In this document: positions 18,022-27,700 of the stretch, in pieces
Layout of the letters: every line of letters begins with the position of its first letter
How positions within the stretch are numbered: the first letter of the stretch is position 1
Origin: Pseudochrobactrum saccharolyticum
Lineage (GTDB): Bacteria > Pseudomonadota > Alphaproteobacteria > Rhizobiales > Rhizobiaceae
NCBI RefSeq assembly: GCF_008801715.1
Contig: NZ_VZPG01000002.1
Location: 248,001 to 312,000, forward strand
Direction of reading: 5' to 3'
DNA: 64,000 nucleotides
Notes under the pieces: model-generated
The model's database searches: none
What the model saw: the letters and a program-made list of their open reading frames with translations, nothing else
What the model was told of the DNA's origin: nothing
Translations under genes and position numbers: made by a program

Positions 18022-18053
18022 GTGTCGCCATCAGAAAAATCTGACGGCGACAC
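18022..18053 (-). terminator. Strong stem-loop after gpt
   Basis: GTGTCGCC-A-TCAGA pairs with TCTGA-C-GGCGACAC around AAAA, a 13-pair stem with one mismatch, 8 bases past the gpt stop. It lacks a T-run on the gpt strand, so termination efficiency is uncertain. Confidence 0.55.
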
Positions 18054-18060
18054 AAATCAT

Positions 18061-18558
18061 TTAACCGCGATGGCCTTTGGCAATCGGTTCCTGATAGGTG
18101 AAACCCATATCCCAAGGGAAATAAATCCATGTGTCCTGCGAGACTTCGGTGACGAATGTATCAATCAGCGGGCGTCCCTGCGGCTTGGCATAAACAGTCG
18201 CAAAATGTGCTTTTGGCATCATATCGCGTACAATTTTTGCGGTCTTGCCGGTGTCGGTGAGGTCATCAATGACCAGAACGCCTTCGCCGCCATTTTCCAG
18301 CAGTTTTTCACCGATGGATTTGATAACGCGCAATTCACCCTGTTCACTGTAATCATGATAGGAGGCAATGCAGACGGTCTCGATCATGCGGATGCCAAGC
18401 TCACGGCAGATAATGGCTGCCGGTACCAGACCGCCGCGGGTGATAGCGACAATTGCGTGCCAGTCTTTACCCTGTCCGGAAATACGCCATGCGAGTGCGC
18501 GGGCATCGCGATGAAATTGGTCCCAGGAAACCGGGAAAGCTTTATCAGGCAAGGACAT
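18061..18558 (-). CDS. gpt: Xanthine-guanine phosphoribosyltransferase
   Basis: A 165-residue type I phosphoribosyltransferase, the right length for XGPRT. It salvages guanine and xanthine with PRPP to GMP and XMP at the inner face of the membrane. The PRPP motif is [14 protein letters not shown]. The N-terminal [15 protein letters not shown] and [19 protein letters not shown] match enterobacterial Gpt, and the C-terminal hood WIYFPWDM is typical. ATG 18558 has GGAG upstream. Single gene. Confidence 0.95.
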   Translation of the reverse strand: MSLPDKAFPVSWDQFHRDARALAWRISGQGKDWHAIVAITRGGLVPAAIICRELGIRMIETVCIASYHDYSEQGELRVIKSIGEKLLENGGEGVLVIDDLTDTGKTAKIVRDMMPKAHFATVYAKPQGRPLIDTFVTEVSQDTWIYFPWDMGFTYQEPIAKGHRG

Positions 18559-18924
18559 CGAAATGCTCCGTTTATAAAATAGTCTGACAGATCCGCCGTC
18601 TCAGATGAAAGTTGCGGTGGCTCTGTACTATTGTTTCGTTTCAGTATGATTCAAACCGGCAGAGAGTTTGAAAACAGTAAAATATCCGCCGGGAACCGGA
18701 TTCATTACATCCGCTTCTTATCAGAAATAATGACGGTATTCTGGCAGAGTACAAGACCCTAAATTCGGCACATCATTGCAGATTTACCGTTCTCAGGTGA
18801 TTTACCGTGATAAACGAAAAAGCACTTTTCTGGCAATATTAACTTTGCCACAACCGCAGATAAATCTGCTGTTGTGTGTGATTTTCATTTGTTTTCGTTT
18901 TCTTTCGTTTCTCGTGCCGGATAT
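18559..18924. other. Intergenic region upstream of gpt
   Basis: About 365 bases holding the gpt promoter region. No gene was recognised, and a repeat pair begins at 18925. Confidence 0.4.
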
Positions 18925-19044
18925 AGAGCACTTCTGCGCTGGAGCATGTCGCGGAAAAGCGGGTGCTGGTTTTCCGATAGTGACATGCGTAAAAACAAAG
19001 AGATAGAGCGAGCGCAGTGAATGCAATTCAACGCAACACGCTCT
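18925..19044 (-). repeat. Dispersed intergenic repeat, opposite orientation
   Basis: Runs from AGAGCACTTC to CACGCTCT and includes ACATGCGTAAAAACAAAGAG and GAGCGCAGTGAATGC, both hallmarks of this repeat family. It abuts the next copy directly. Confidence 0.65.
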
Positions 19045-19150
19045 AGAGCGGTTTACGTCCATGCTGGATCGCAATACTCGCTCTAGATTCTTTAGTTTGT
19101 CGCATTATCCTACGCAAAACCGCTTCGCACTTTTGCCGGAAATGCTCTGG
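19045..19150 (+). repeat. Dispersed intergenic repeat, 106-bp copy
   Basis: AGAGCGGTTTACGTCC at the left end and GCTCTGG at the right end, with the same length as the 1963-2068 copy. It ends 10 bases from the stop of the universal stress protein gene. Confidence 0.75.
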
Positions 19151-19159
19151 AAACAAGGA

Positions 19160-20056
19160 TCAGCGTGAAAACAGTGTCAGACAGGGCATATTCGCCAAAA
19201 ATGAGCGTGTGACACCGCCAAAGATCAGCTCTTTCAAGCGCGACTGGCTGTAAGCCCCCATAATCAGCACATCAATTTCATTGGCTTCGACATAGGCGCG
19301 CAGACGATCCTGAACGGTTTGCCCTTCGGAAGGGATCAGATCAATTCTGGCTGAGATATCGTGGCGCTGATAGGCCTGCTGCAATCTGACCGCGATTTCC
19401 GGTGCTTCGCGCGGCGCGTCAGGGTCGCGGTGTGGGGCAGGGATAACCGTTGTTGCTGCTTCTTCACTCTCGGGTTTTGGTGCGTTGACCCAGACAATGC
19501 GCACGGTTGCGCAATGGCGTGCCAGCGGCAAAGCATCGAAAGCAGCGCTGGACGCTTCATATTTTCCGTTAAAAGCGATAGCGAGCTGACGGATGCTGCG
19601 GGGCGGATGGAAATTATACGGCACAATAAGTGTCGGGGTTTTGGTATTATATACGAGTTGATCCAGAGGGGTGATCTGTGTGTCCGGATCATCCGGATCG
19701 GCCTGTCCGGCAAGGATGAGATCTGCAGCCATGCCGAATTCATTGATGGTCTGGCTCGCATTGTCGCTTTCGGAGCGGACGATCAGGAATTCAGACGTTG
19801 TGGCATAGCGGGCAATCTGTTCCTGAAAGAGGTGGGCAACAGCCTCGGCATTTTTCTGATGATGCCGAAGATGCCCTTCATAAAAACTGGCATCTATAAA
19901 GCCGCTTGCATCAGAATAAATAACCGGTGTCGGAATAACATAGAGGCCGGTTACATGCATGGGCTCCCCGTCTTGCGCGAGCAGCGCAAGAGCCCTGTAT
20001 ATTCTCTGCAATTCCTGTGTGCTGCGGATATAGGCGATGACGGTACGATAGGACAT
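19160..20056 (-). CDS. Tandem-domain universal stress protein (UspA family)
   Basis: A 298-residue protein built of two Usp domains. ATG 20056 is preferred over GTG 20065 because GGAG is well spaced from it. The second domain carries the ATP-binding-type loop MGAYSQSRLKELIFGGVTR near the C-terminus. The first has the degenerate LAGQADPDDPDTQITPLDQL in its place, so probably only the second domain binds nucleotide. It is a cytosolic stress-response protein of unknown partner. It stands alone; a dispersed repeat lies directly downstream. Confidence 0.87.
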   Translation of the reverse strand: MSYRTVIAYIRSTQELQRIYRALALLAQDGEPMHVTGLYVIPTPVIYSDASGFIDASFYEGHLRHHQKNAEAVAHLFQEQIARYATTSEFLIVRSESDNASQTINEFGMAADLILAGQADPDDPDTQITPLDQLVYNTKTPTLIVPYNFHPPRSIRQLAIAFNGKYEASSAAFDALPLARHCATVRIVWVNAPKPESEEAATTVIPAPHRDPDAPREAPEIAVRLQQAYQRHDISARIDLIPSEGQTVQDRLRAYVEANEIDVLIMGAYSQSRLKELIFGGVTRSFLANMPCLTLFSR

Positions 20057-20235
20057 GGATAACACTCCGTATTCGTTACGCGTGAAAGCTGCGCAAATTC
20101 AGATGATTTTATTTCTCGGCATCAATCCCCCTTTTATAGCGGGGGATCAGTCATAATCTGCTGTCCGTTTCCTCAATAATACCTGACGTGTATTATAACG
20201 TATTTTATGGCGGTGATAAACGCAAATGCTTGCAA

Positions 20236-20982
20236 TTATTGCTGAATATCTGCCAGCATTTTCTCAACGGCTGCGGCTGCTGCGGCGAGTTTTTCCTCAT
20301 CGCGTGCACGCACAACCAGCTCTGTCGAAAACTTGCCGTTCTCGAATTTCGGATAAGAGCCGATGATTGTTTCAGGATGGGTTTCCTGAACTTCACGCAG
20401 AGGAATGCCGATCACACCCTCGCCAAACGGGCAGATAATTGTGCGGGAATGAAAGCGGCTGCCGGTACGCAAAGTGGGCAGAATATTCTCGACCATTGCC
20501 TGAAAAACGGAAGGCACACCGGCCATCACATAGACATTGGCAATAATGAAACCGGGGGCAACAGAAACCGGATTGTCAATATGCTGTGCGCCTTGCGGCA
20601 TTCGCGCCATGCGCTGGCGCGACGGCGTGAATTCCATGTCTCTGGATTTATAATGAGCAGCCAGCAATGCCATGGCTTTTTCATCATAAATACAAGGCAG
20701 GCTGAAAGCGGCAGATACGGCATCCGCAGTGATATCGTCATGGGTCGGGCCGATACCGCCGGACGTAAACAGATAGTCATATGCTTCGCTCAATTCAAGC
20801 ACTGCCTTAACAATGGCCGGCTGATCGTCGGCGACAATACGAACTTCGGTCAGATCAATACCGGCATCATAAAGACGGTCGGCCATATAGCCGATATTTT
20901 TATCTTTGGTACGGCCGGAGAGCAGTTCGTCGCCGATTGCCAGCATTGCCGCACGGATAATCACGGGTTGTTTATTCGTCAT
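20236..20982 (-). CDS. CinA-like molybdopterin-binding domain protein (competence/damage-inducible protein A family)
   Basis: A 248-residue protein corresponding to the N-terminal MoCF-biosynthesis domain of CinA: AAMLAIGDELLSGRTKDKNI at the start, then FTSGGIGPTHDDIT, then PGFIIANVYVMAGVPSVFQ. It lacks the C-terminal nicotinamide-nucleotide amidohydrolase domain, which is normal in many alphaproteobacteria where that domain is separate. The role may be ADP-ribose or pyridine-nucleotide metabolism, or a cofactor-related reaction; unproven. The start at 20982 is chosen for the upstream GGAG. Confidence 0.87.
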   Translation of the reverse strand: MTNKQPVIIRAAMLAIGDELLSGRTKDKNIGYMADRLYDAGIDLTEVRIVADDQPAIVKAVLELSEAYDYLFTSGGIGPTHDDITADAVSAAFSLPCIYDEKAMALLAAHYKSRDMEFTPSRQRMARMPQGAQHIDNPVSVAPGFIIANVYVMAGVPSVFQAMVENILPTLRTGSRFHSRTIICPFGEGVIGIPLREVQETHPETIIGSYPKFENGKFSTELVVRARDEEKLAAAAAAVEKMLADIQQ

Positions 20983-21258
20983 GGGAGACTCCATTTACAA
21001 CCAGAACATGACCGGACTGGGCACCGATCGTCAAGGGATCCTGATGTGCTGATTTACGATCCGCATTGTTTCATAAAGCGGAAGCATTGCTGTGTTAACG
21101 GCCGGTTATTGTCCTGAATGTTGAACAGTGCGTCCTGTAAGTCGCGACTGGTGCATTTCAATTTCTGTATTAAATAGAATGCATGGATATCAATGTGGTT
21201 GTCGGTTTTGTCTCAGAACAGCATCGGCAGACCTGATTAAAACGGAGAATTTTCGAAT

Positions 21259-21858
21259 ATGGCTAAGGTTCTGGTACTTTATTATTCCGCTTATGGTCAC
21301 ATGGAACAGATGGCGAAAGCCGCTGCAGAAGGTGCGCGCGAAGCCGGTGCTCAGGTGGATATTAAACGCGTTGCAGAACTGGTGCCTGCTGAAGTTGCCA
21401 AGGCTTCCGGCTTCAAGCTGGATCAGGAAGCAGAAGTTGCAACACCTGCAGATCTCGAAAATTACGATGCGATCATCGTTGGCGTTTCTTCGCGCTTTGG
21501 CACCATGTCCTCGCAGATGAAAAACTTCTTTGACCAGACCGGCGGTCTGTGGGCCAAAGGCGCATTGGTGAACAAAATCGGTTCCGTTATGGCTTCGTCT
21601 GCAACACAGCATGGCGGTCAGGAACTGGCGCTGATCTCCACCCAGTGGCAGCTGCAGCATCACGGTATGATCATTGTTCCGCTGTCTTATGCCTATCAGG
21701 GTCAGCTTGGTAATGATGTTGTTCGCGGTGGTGCACCTTATGGTATGACAACCACTGCCGATGGTGACGGCTCCCGTCAGCCTTCCGAGCAGGAACTCGA
21801 AGGTGCACGTTTCCAGGGCAAGCGCGTAGCTGAAATCGCCGCTAAAGTTCACGGCTGA
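21259..21858 (+). CDS. wrbA: NAD(P)H:quinone oxidoreductase WrbA
   Basis: A 199-residue flavodoxin-like protein of the usual WrbA length. It uses FMN to reduce quinones by two electrons, avoiding semiquinone radicals. The FMN phosphate loop is [13 protein letters not shown]. Other family marks are [22 protein letters not shown] and [12 protein letters not shown]-like [14 protein letters not shown]. Good CGGAG ribosome binding site; single gene with its own terminator. Confidence 0.95.
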   Translation: MAKVLVLYYSAYGHMEQMAKAAAEGAREAGAQVDIKRVAELVPAEVAKASGFKLDQEAEVATPADLENYDAIIVGVSSRFGTMSSQMKNFFDQTGGLWAKGALVNKIGSVMASSATQHGGQELALISTQWQLQHHGMIIVPLSYAYQGQLGNDVVRGGAPYGMTTTADGDGSRQPSEQELEGARFQGKRVAEIAAKVHG

Positions 21859-21896
21859 TTATAGAGCAGGGCAGGAATGTCCTCGCGGATAATCTG

Positions 21897-21923
21897 AAAA
21901 AGCGGCTCCGGCCGCTTTTTTTA
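21897..21923 (+). terminator. Rho-independent terminator of wrbA
   Basis: AAAAGCGGC and GCCGCTTTT around a TCCG loop, followed by T residues. Confidence 0.88.
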
Positions 21924-22238
21924 TTGCGTGTTCACGGCCGGAAACTTGCGTGAAAAATGACCGGTAAACAGGTGAATTCTGGCCTGTCAGCGACAGAATC
22001 CCTTAGCAGTCTGCAGATTCGCAATGTCGGCATTTCGTGCCTTGGATCGTGTAAAATTGGGAACCTCTTGGTGCTACAGAGGGCAAAATGCCGGTTTTCA
22101 GGGGTTATTTCTGTGTTTAACCCTGCTTTTGCGGGGTCGAAAAGGAAAACTCTGCTTGGTTCAGCTGTTTCTTTGAATAAACTTCGCCAATCCGGCTGAG
22201 TCGTAACCAGCGGAAAAAAACACGAAAGGAATTACCTC
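21924..22238. other. Leader and promoter region of the HU gene
   Basis: About 315 bases with no recognisable gene. It contains a C4-N6-G4-type hairpin (CCCTGCTTTTGCGGGG near 22121-22136) and the AAAGGA ribosome binding site of HU. Confidence 0.4.
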
Positions 22239-22514
22239 ATGAACAAGAATGAACTGGTTGCTGCCGTTGCAGAAAAATCAGGTCTCACCAAGACCGATGC
22301 TGCTTCAGCCGTTGACGCTGTGCTTGAATCCGTCACCGGTGCATTGAAGGACGGCGGCGAAGTTCGTCTGCCAGGTTTTGGTATTTTCTCCGTCTCCCAT
22401 CGCGCAGCTTCCACAGGCCGTAATCCTTCGACCGGCAAGGAAGTTGAAATTGCTGCGCGCAACGTACCAAAATTCTCGGCTGGTAAAGGCCTGAAAGACG
22501 CTGTTAACAGCTAA
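22239..22514 (+). CDS. hup: DNA-binding protein HU
   Basis: A 91-residue histone-like protein that bends and compacts DNA. It starts MNKNELVAAVAEKSGLTKTD. The beta-arm is GFGIFSVSHRAASTGRNPST with the Asn-Pro intercalating tip, and it ends PKFSAGKGLKDAVNS. It is complete, with a strong AAAGGA ribosome binding site, and monocistronic. Confidence 0.96.
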   Translation: MNKNELVAAVAEKSGLTKTDAASAVDAVLESVTGALKDGGEVRLPGFGIFSVSHRAASTGRNPSTGKEVEIAARNVPKFSAGKGLKDAVNS

Positions 22515-22646
22515 TCAGTCTGTGACGAGGGCAGGGGAAATTCAGATTATTCCTGCTCTGCCAGAGATCTGCGGAAACGGCATTGCTGTGATTTTAAACA
22601 AGAGCAGCAAGTGCCGGTAATTTCCGGCCGATCTGAATTGATATAA

Positions 22647-22686
22647 AAAAGCCGCGAAGACTGTCTGGTCTCTGCGGCTTTTATTT
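22647..22686 (+). terminator. Rho-independent terminator after HU
   Basis: AAGCCGCGAAGAC pairs with GTCTCTGCGGCTT (one mismatch), followed by TTATTTT. A-rich on the other side, so it may also serve the converging gene. Confidence 0.8.
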
Positions 22687-22727
22687 TATGCAGGAATATA
22701 TGTGGCCCGAATTTTGAGCGGCGCTTG

Positions 22728-23033
22728 TTATTTATTGCTCGGCGGATTGTTGCCGATATCCATGATGATCGAGCCGCTGATTTTCACTCTGGTCTTGCCG
22801 ACCATAAAACTGCCGTCCGGATTGCTCTGAAGATAGGTTTCATCCGGTTCTGCCTGCGGCGGTGTCACAATGGGTTTGGCAGGTTTAACACCGGGCAGGG
22901 AGTAGACAGGTTCGGGAGTTTCCTGCGTTGCCTTTACCGGTGCGCGCATGTCCTGAGCCGAGGCGGGCAAGGTCAGCAGCAGGGCTGCCCCTGTCATGAA
23001 TGCGGATAATGTTGCCGTTTGTCGTTTTCTCAT
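22728..23033 (-). CDS. Small secreted protein of unknown function
   Basis: A 101-residue protein if started at ATG 23033, which gives a clear signal peptide MRKRQTATLSAFMTGAALLL with cleavage after ASA. In-frame starts further upstream exist (up to 23135) but would bury the signal peptide. The mature part is proline-rich (TPEPVYSLPGVKPAKPIV, then TPPQAEPDETYLQ), followed by a short beta-type tail SFMVGKTRVKISGSIIMDIG. It is probably periplasmic. I do not recognise the family. No neighbour suggests a role. Confidence 0.6.
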   Translation of the reverse strand: MRKRQTATLSAFMTGAALLLTLPASAQDMRAPVKATQETPEPVYSLPGVKPAKPIVTPPQAEPDETYLQSNPDGSFMVGKTRVKISGSIIMDIGNNPPSNK

Positions 23034-23488
23034 GGGAAAGCATTGTCCGTTTGTTACAGGCTGAGATGAATTTGGCATAATAGCTGTCTTCATAATCAGC
23101 AATGAATCATGGCATAATATAGTGCAGGAAAACAATTCCCGTAGTGCACAGCCGCCGGATCGCGCCGGCGGAATGGTTAAAATTCATAACAATTTCGTGA
23201 GTAATGCCGGAAGATGCGCGGCCGATAATATAAGGTGTAAAAATCCGGTTTTTAGTCTAAGCTTCAAAGAATTGATGTGAAAACGGCAAAAATTATATTG
23301 ATCGGAGATAAATTTACCGTTTGCAGACAAAATCTTGCGCCGAAATTGGGCAAATCCTGACATTTCTGATCCGCATTTTCCTTCTTGTGAATGCGTTGAG
23401 CCGGAAACGGGTTTACCAACCGGCCTGATATGAGCCGGTAATTTCGTTGCCGGACAATGCTGATGACCATAGCGTGACCAAGCATGAG
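23034..23488. other. Intergenic region before the RND efflux operon
   Basis: About 450 bases without a convincing gene, leading into the efflux promoter. Nothing else recognised. Confidence 0.4.
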
Positions 23489-23517
23489 TTGACAATTTTC
23501 AGCTTAACGTACAGTTA
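23489..23517 (+). promoter_or_regulatory. Predicted promoter and overlapping operator of the RND efflux operon
   Basis: TTGACA (23489-23494), a 17-base spacer, then CAGTTA (23512-23517). TAACGTACAGTTA at 23505-23517 has inverted TAAC/GTTA ends around a GTAC core and covers the -10 region, as TetR-type efflux repressor sites often do. No repressor gene is adjacent. Confidence 0.4.
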
Positions 23518-23608
23518 TCGCACCCTATTTAATAAAAACGTGTGTCCAGCCATGCCGATTGGACATTCTTCGTTCTGTATCCATTCTGCGGCAGGAGTGC
23601 CACATAAG

Positions 23609-24769
23609 ATGATTAAGCGTTTCATCATCGCGATTATATTGCTTGTTCTGGTATGCGGAGGGCTGATCGGGTTTAACCTGTTCCGTGCGCAGGCCATTAA
23701 GGACTTCTTTGCAAATATGAAGCAGCCGTCACAGGCCGTTTCAACCCTTGAGGTCAAACCGGGCCAGTGGCTGCCCGGCGTTGAAGCAATCGGTTCCGCC
23801 CGTGCTGAAGACGGTGTCAACCTGACTTTCCAGATCGACGGTATTGTCAAAGAAATCCTCTTCAAGCCTAACCAGCACGTCAAAAAAGGCGATCTTCTGG
23901 TGCAGCTGGATGATGAAATCCAGAAAGCTGATCTCGCAGCAAGCAAGGCTGAAGCCGAACTGAGCGAGCAGAATTACAAGCGCGCGCAGACATTGCGCAC
24001 ACAGGGCGTCGGCGCTGTATCCAATGTTGATACAACCGCTGCGGCTTTGTCTTCCGCAAAGGCAAATGTTGCCAAGGCACAGGCAACAGTTGATCTGAAG
24101 CGTCTTATTGCACCTTTCTCCGGTGTGATCGGTATTTCCCGTGTGGATATCGGCCAGTTCATGGCACCCGGCAATGTTGTGGCAACATTGCAGAATGTTG
24201 ACACGATGCGTGTGGACTTCACCGTACCGGAGCAGGAACTGAAGAACCTGTCGATCGGTCAGGAAGTTCAGATCGGTGCATCCGCTGCAGATTATGCTTT
24301 CAAAGGCAAAATCATCGGTATTGACCCGAAAATCGACCCTGCAAGCCGTCTGGTTTCCATTCAGGCACAGGTTGATAATTCTGAAAAATCACTGGTACCG
24401 GGTCAGTTCGTACAGGTTCGTGTTGTTCTGCCGGAAGAAAACAATGTGATTGTTCTGCCGCTGACCAGTGTCGTGACCAGCCTTTATGGTGACTATGTTT
24501 TCACTGTGGTGAAAAAAGAAGCTGCGAAAACCGATGCCGCTCAGGCAGCAGATGCGCCAAAGACAGATGCAGCAGCAACAGCTGATGATCTGATCCTGCA
24601 TCAGGTGTTTGTGAAGCTTGGCCGCCGTACCGGTAATAATGTTGAAGTTCTGAGCGGCGTTAAGGAAGGCGATATTGTCGTGACTTCCGGCCAGAACCGC
24701 CTGAGCAACGGGATGGGTGCGCATATTGACAATAAGGTCAATCCTGCTGATGCCCAGAAGAAACCATAA
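23609..24769 (+). CDS. RND efflux periplasmic adaptor (membrane fusion protein)
   Basis: A 386-residue protein from ATG 23609; the reading frame is open further upstream but that stretch has no adaptor features. There is one N-terminal membrane anchor (MIKRFIIAIILLVLVCGGLI) and no lipobox. Next come a lipoyl half (GIVKEILFKPNQHVKKGDLL), a coiled-coil hairpin (about residues 105-170), the second lipoyl half (LIAPFSGVIGISRVDIGQF) and a beta-barrel. An alanine/aspartate-rich insertion (AAKTDAAQAADAPKTDAA) sits before the last domain. It links the inner-membrane pump to a TolC-type channel. Nine bases separate it from the pump gene. Confidence 0.92.
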   Translation: MIKRFIIAIILLVLVCGGLIGFNLFRAQAIKDFFANMKQPSQAVSTLEVKPGQWLPGVEAIGSARAEDGVNLTFQIDGIVKEILFKPNQHVKKGDLLVQLDDEIQKADLAASKAEAELSEQNYKRAQTLRTQGVGAVSNVDTTAAALSSAKANVAKAQATVDLKRLIAPFSGVIGISRVDIGQFMAPGNVVATLQNVDTMRVDFTVPEQELKNLSIGQEVQIGASAADYAFKGKIIGIDPKIDPASRLVSIQAQVDNSEKSLVPGQFVQVRVVLPEENNVIVLPLTSVVTSLYGDYVFTVVKKEAAKTDAAQAADAPKTDAAATADDLILHQVFVKLGRRTGNNVEVLSGVKEGDIVVTSGQNRLSNGMGAHIDNKVNPADAQKKP

Positions 24770-24778
24770 GGTCGAGAG

Positions 24779-27700
24779 ATGAGCTTTTCTGATAGTTTTA
24801 TACGCAGGCCGGTTCTTTCGATTGTTGTTGCGCTGATGATTATCCTGCTTGGTTTGCAGGGGATTTTTAATCTGTCAGTGCGGCAGTATCCGGAAGTGGA
24901 CGAAACGGTTATCACCGTTACGACCGCCTATGCCGGTGCCAGCGCGGAGCTCATTCAGGGCTTCATCACCGCGCCTATTGCGAAAGCAGTGGCGACGACT
25001 GAAAATGTTGACTATGTGACTTCCAAAAGTAGCCAGTCACTCAGCACTGTTACGGTTCAGATGAAGCTCGGGGCTAATCCCGATGCGGCGCTGACAGAGG
25101 TTATCTCCAAGGTCAATCAGGTTCGCGGCGATCTGCCGAGTGAATCGGAAGATCCGGTCATCTCCAAAGGTACCGGTCAGTCCTTTGCGACCATGTATCT
25201 CGCCGTTCAGAACCCGAATATGACCAATGAGCAGATCACGGAATATATTGACCGCGTGATCCGTCCGCGCATGTCCACCATTGAAGGTGTGGCCGATGCA
25301 CAGATCCTCGGCGGTCAGGAATATTCCATGCGCGTATGGGTTGATCCTATCCGTATGGCTGCCCGTAATGTGACAGCTTCGGAAGTGCTGGCTGCGATTA
25401 AAGCATCCAACTTCCTGTCGGCACCGGGTAAGACAAAGAACGAATATTTCGCAACTGCGATTACCCTGCGTTCCACTTTGCAGACGCCTGAGGCTTTTGC
25501 GGAGATGCCTATCCGTGCGGAAGGTTCCGATATTATCCGTATGCGCGATGTTGCCAATGTTGAACTGGCCGCAAAGAGCACGGATACTGTTGTGACATTC
25601 AACGGTTCCAGCGGTACATTTATCGGTGTGTTCCCGACGCCTTCGGCTAACCCGATTGACATGGCAACAGCCGTGAACAAGGAACTGCCGAGCATTCAGG
25701 ACAGCCTGCCGCAGGGCATGAACATCATTCTGGTTTATGATGCGACCGAGCAGATTTCTTCTTCGATTGTTGAGGTTTTCAAGACAATTGCAGAAGCGAT
25801 GATTATCGTTGTTATCGTGATCCTGCTGTTCCTTGGCTCGTTCCGTTCGGTTCTGATCCCGATTGTTACCATTCCGATCTCGCTGATCGGTGTGTGTTTC
25901 TTCCTGTTCATTCTCGGATTCTCGATCAATCTTCTGTCCTTGCTGGCGATGGTTCTTGCCATCGGTCTGGTGGTGGATGACGCGATCGTGGTGCTTGAGA
26001 ATATTCACCGCCATATTGAAGAAGGTCTGACACCGATCCATGCATCCTTTGTGGGCATGAAGGAAATTACCTCTTCCATCGTGGCGATGACGATTACACT
26101 GGCTGCGGTGTTTGCACCGCTCGGCTTTACCGGTGGTTTGACCGGTTCGCTGTTCCGTGAATTTGCGTTCACACTTGCCGGTGCGGTTATTCTGTCCGGT
26201 GTGGCGGCGCTGACCATCTCTCCGATGATGTGTTCGCGCATGCTGAAACATGGTGAAGCCAGCCGCTTTGCCCAGTTTGTAGACCGTTTGTTCACTCGTT
26301 TTGAAAACGGCTATGAACGCTGGGTTTCCGGTTCTCTGAACTATCGTCCGATCACCATGCTGGTCGTTGTGTCTCTGGTTGGTGTTATGGGCTTCCTGTT
26401 CGTGAACACCTCATCGGAACTGGCTCCTGAAGAAGATTCCGGTGCGTTGTTCTCGATGTTCAGCGGCCCTAAATATGCGACATCAGACTATACCAAGCTT
26501 TATGCAGACCAGATCGATGAACTGACAAAAGATCTGCCTGAACTGAAAGCCCGTTTTAACATTGTCGGTTTCGGCAGTGCGACAAATGAAGGTATTGCTC
26601 TGTGGGCATTGAAAGACTGGTCGCAGCGTGACCGTTCGCAGAAGCAGATTCAGGAAGACCTGACCAAGCGTATTAAAGATGTGACCGGCGTACAGGCCTT
26701 CATCTTTGCTCCGCCGTCGCTGCCGGGTACCGGTGGTGGTCTGCCGATTTCGATCGCGATCCAGTCGACAGGTTCGTCGGATCAGGTTTTCGAAATCTCT
26801 GAGGAAATCAAGAATGAAGCGCAGGCTTCGGGACAGTTCATCATTGTTCAGAACTCCCTGTCGTTCAATTCTCCGCAGACAACAATTGAAGTTGACCGTG
26901 AACGTGCATCCGCAATGGGTGTGACTGTCAGCGAAATCGGTGCGACCCTCGGTCTGATGACCGGTGGTGGTAAGGTTGCCCAGTTCGACCGTGATAATAA
27001 CAGCTATGATATTATCATGCAGGTGCCGGATGAGTATCGCCGCAATCCGTCCAAGCTCGGTGAATTCTATGTTCGCAGTGCTTCGGGTGAGATGGTGCCG
27101 CTGTCTGCCGTGGTGAAGATTGTAAATCAGGCTTCCCCGACTGCAATTGAACAGTTCAACCAGCTGAACTCCTCAACGATTTCGGCTCTGCCGCTGCCAG
27201 GTGTTACAACCGGTGACGGTCTGAAAACGATCCTTGATATTGCCAATGCCAAGCTGCCGGAAGGCTTCTTCATTGACTATTCGGGTCAGTCGCGTCTGGA
27301 AATCGAGCAGGGTAATACAATCCTGATCGCCTTTTCGCTCGCTGTTATCGTGATTTATCTGGTGCTGGCTGCACAGTTCGAAAGCTTCCGCGATCCGTTC
27401 ATTATTATGATGACCGTTCCGCTGTCGATTTTCGGTGCGATTGTGCCGCTGAACCTTGGTCTCGGTACGCTGAATATCTATACGCAGGTTGGTCTGATTA
27501 CCCTTGTGGGGTTGATTACCAAGCATGGTATTCTGATGGTGGAATTCGCCAATCAGCAGCGCCATGAACACGGACTGAGCCGTCACGATGCGATTATCGC
27601 TTCGGCTAAAACCCGTCTGCGTCCGATCCTGATGACAACTGCAGCTATGGCGCTTGGCGTTGTGCCGCTGATGATGGCAACCGGTGCCGGTGCGGCAGCG

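Noticed and set aside
25037-26251. 404-codon minus-strand frame inside the RND pump gene
   Set aside because: It is antisense to a well-identified pump; its translation is rich in His, Arg, Gln and Asn without motifs, as expected for a shadow frame.
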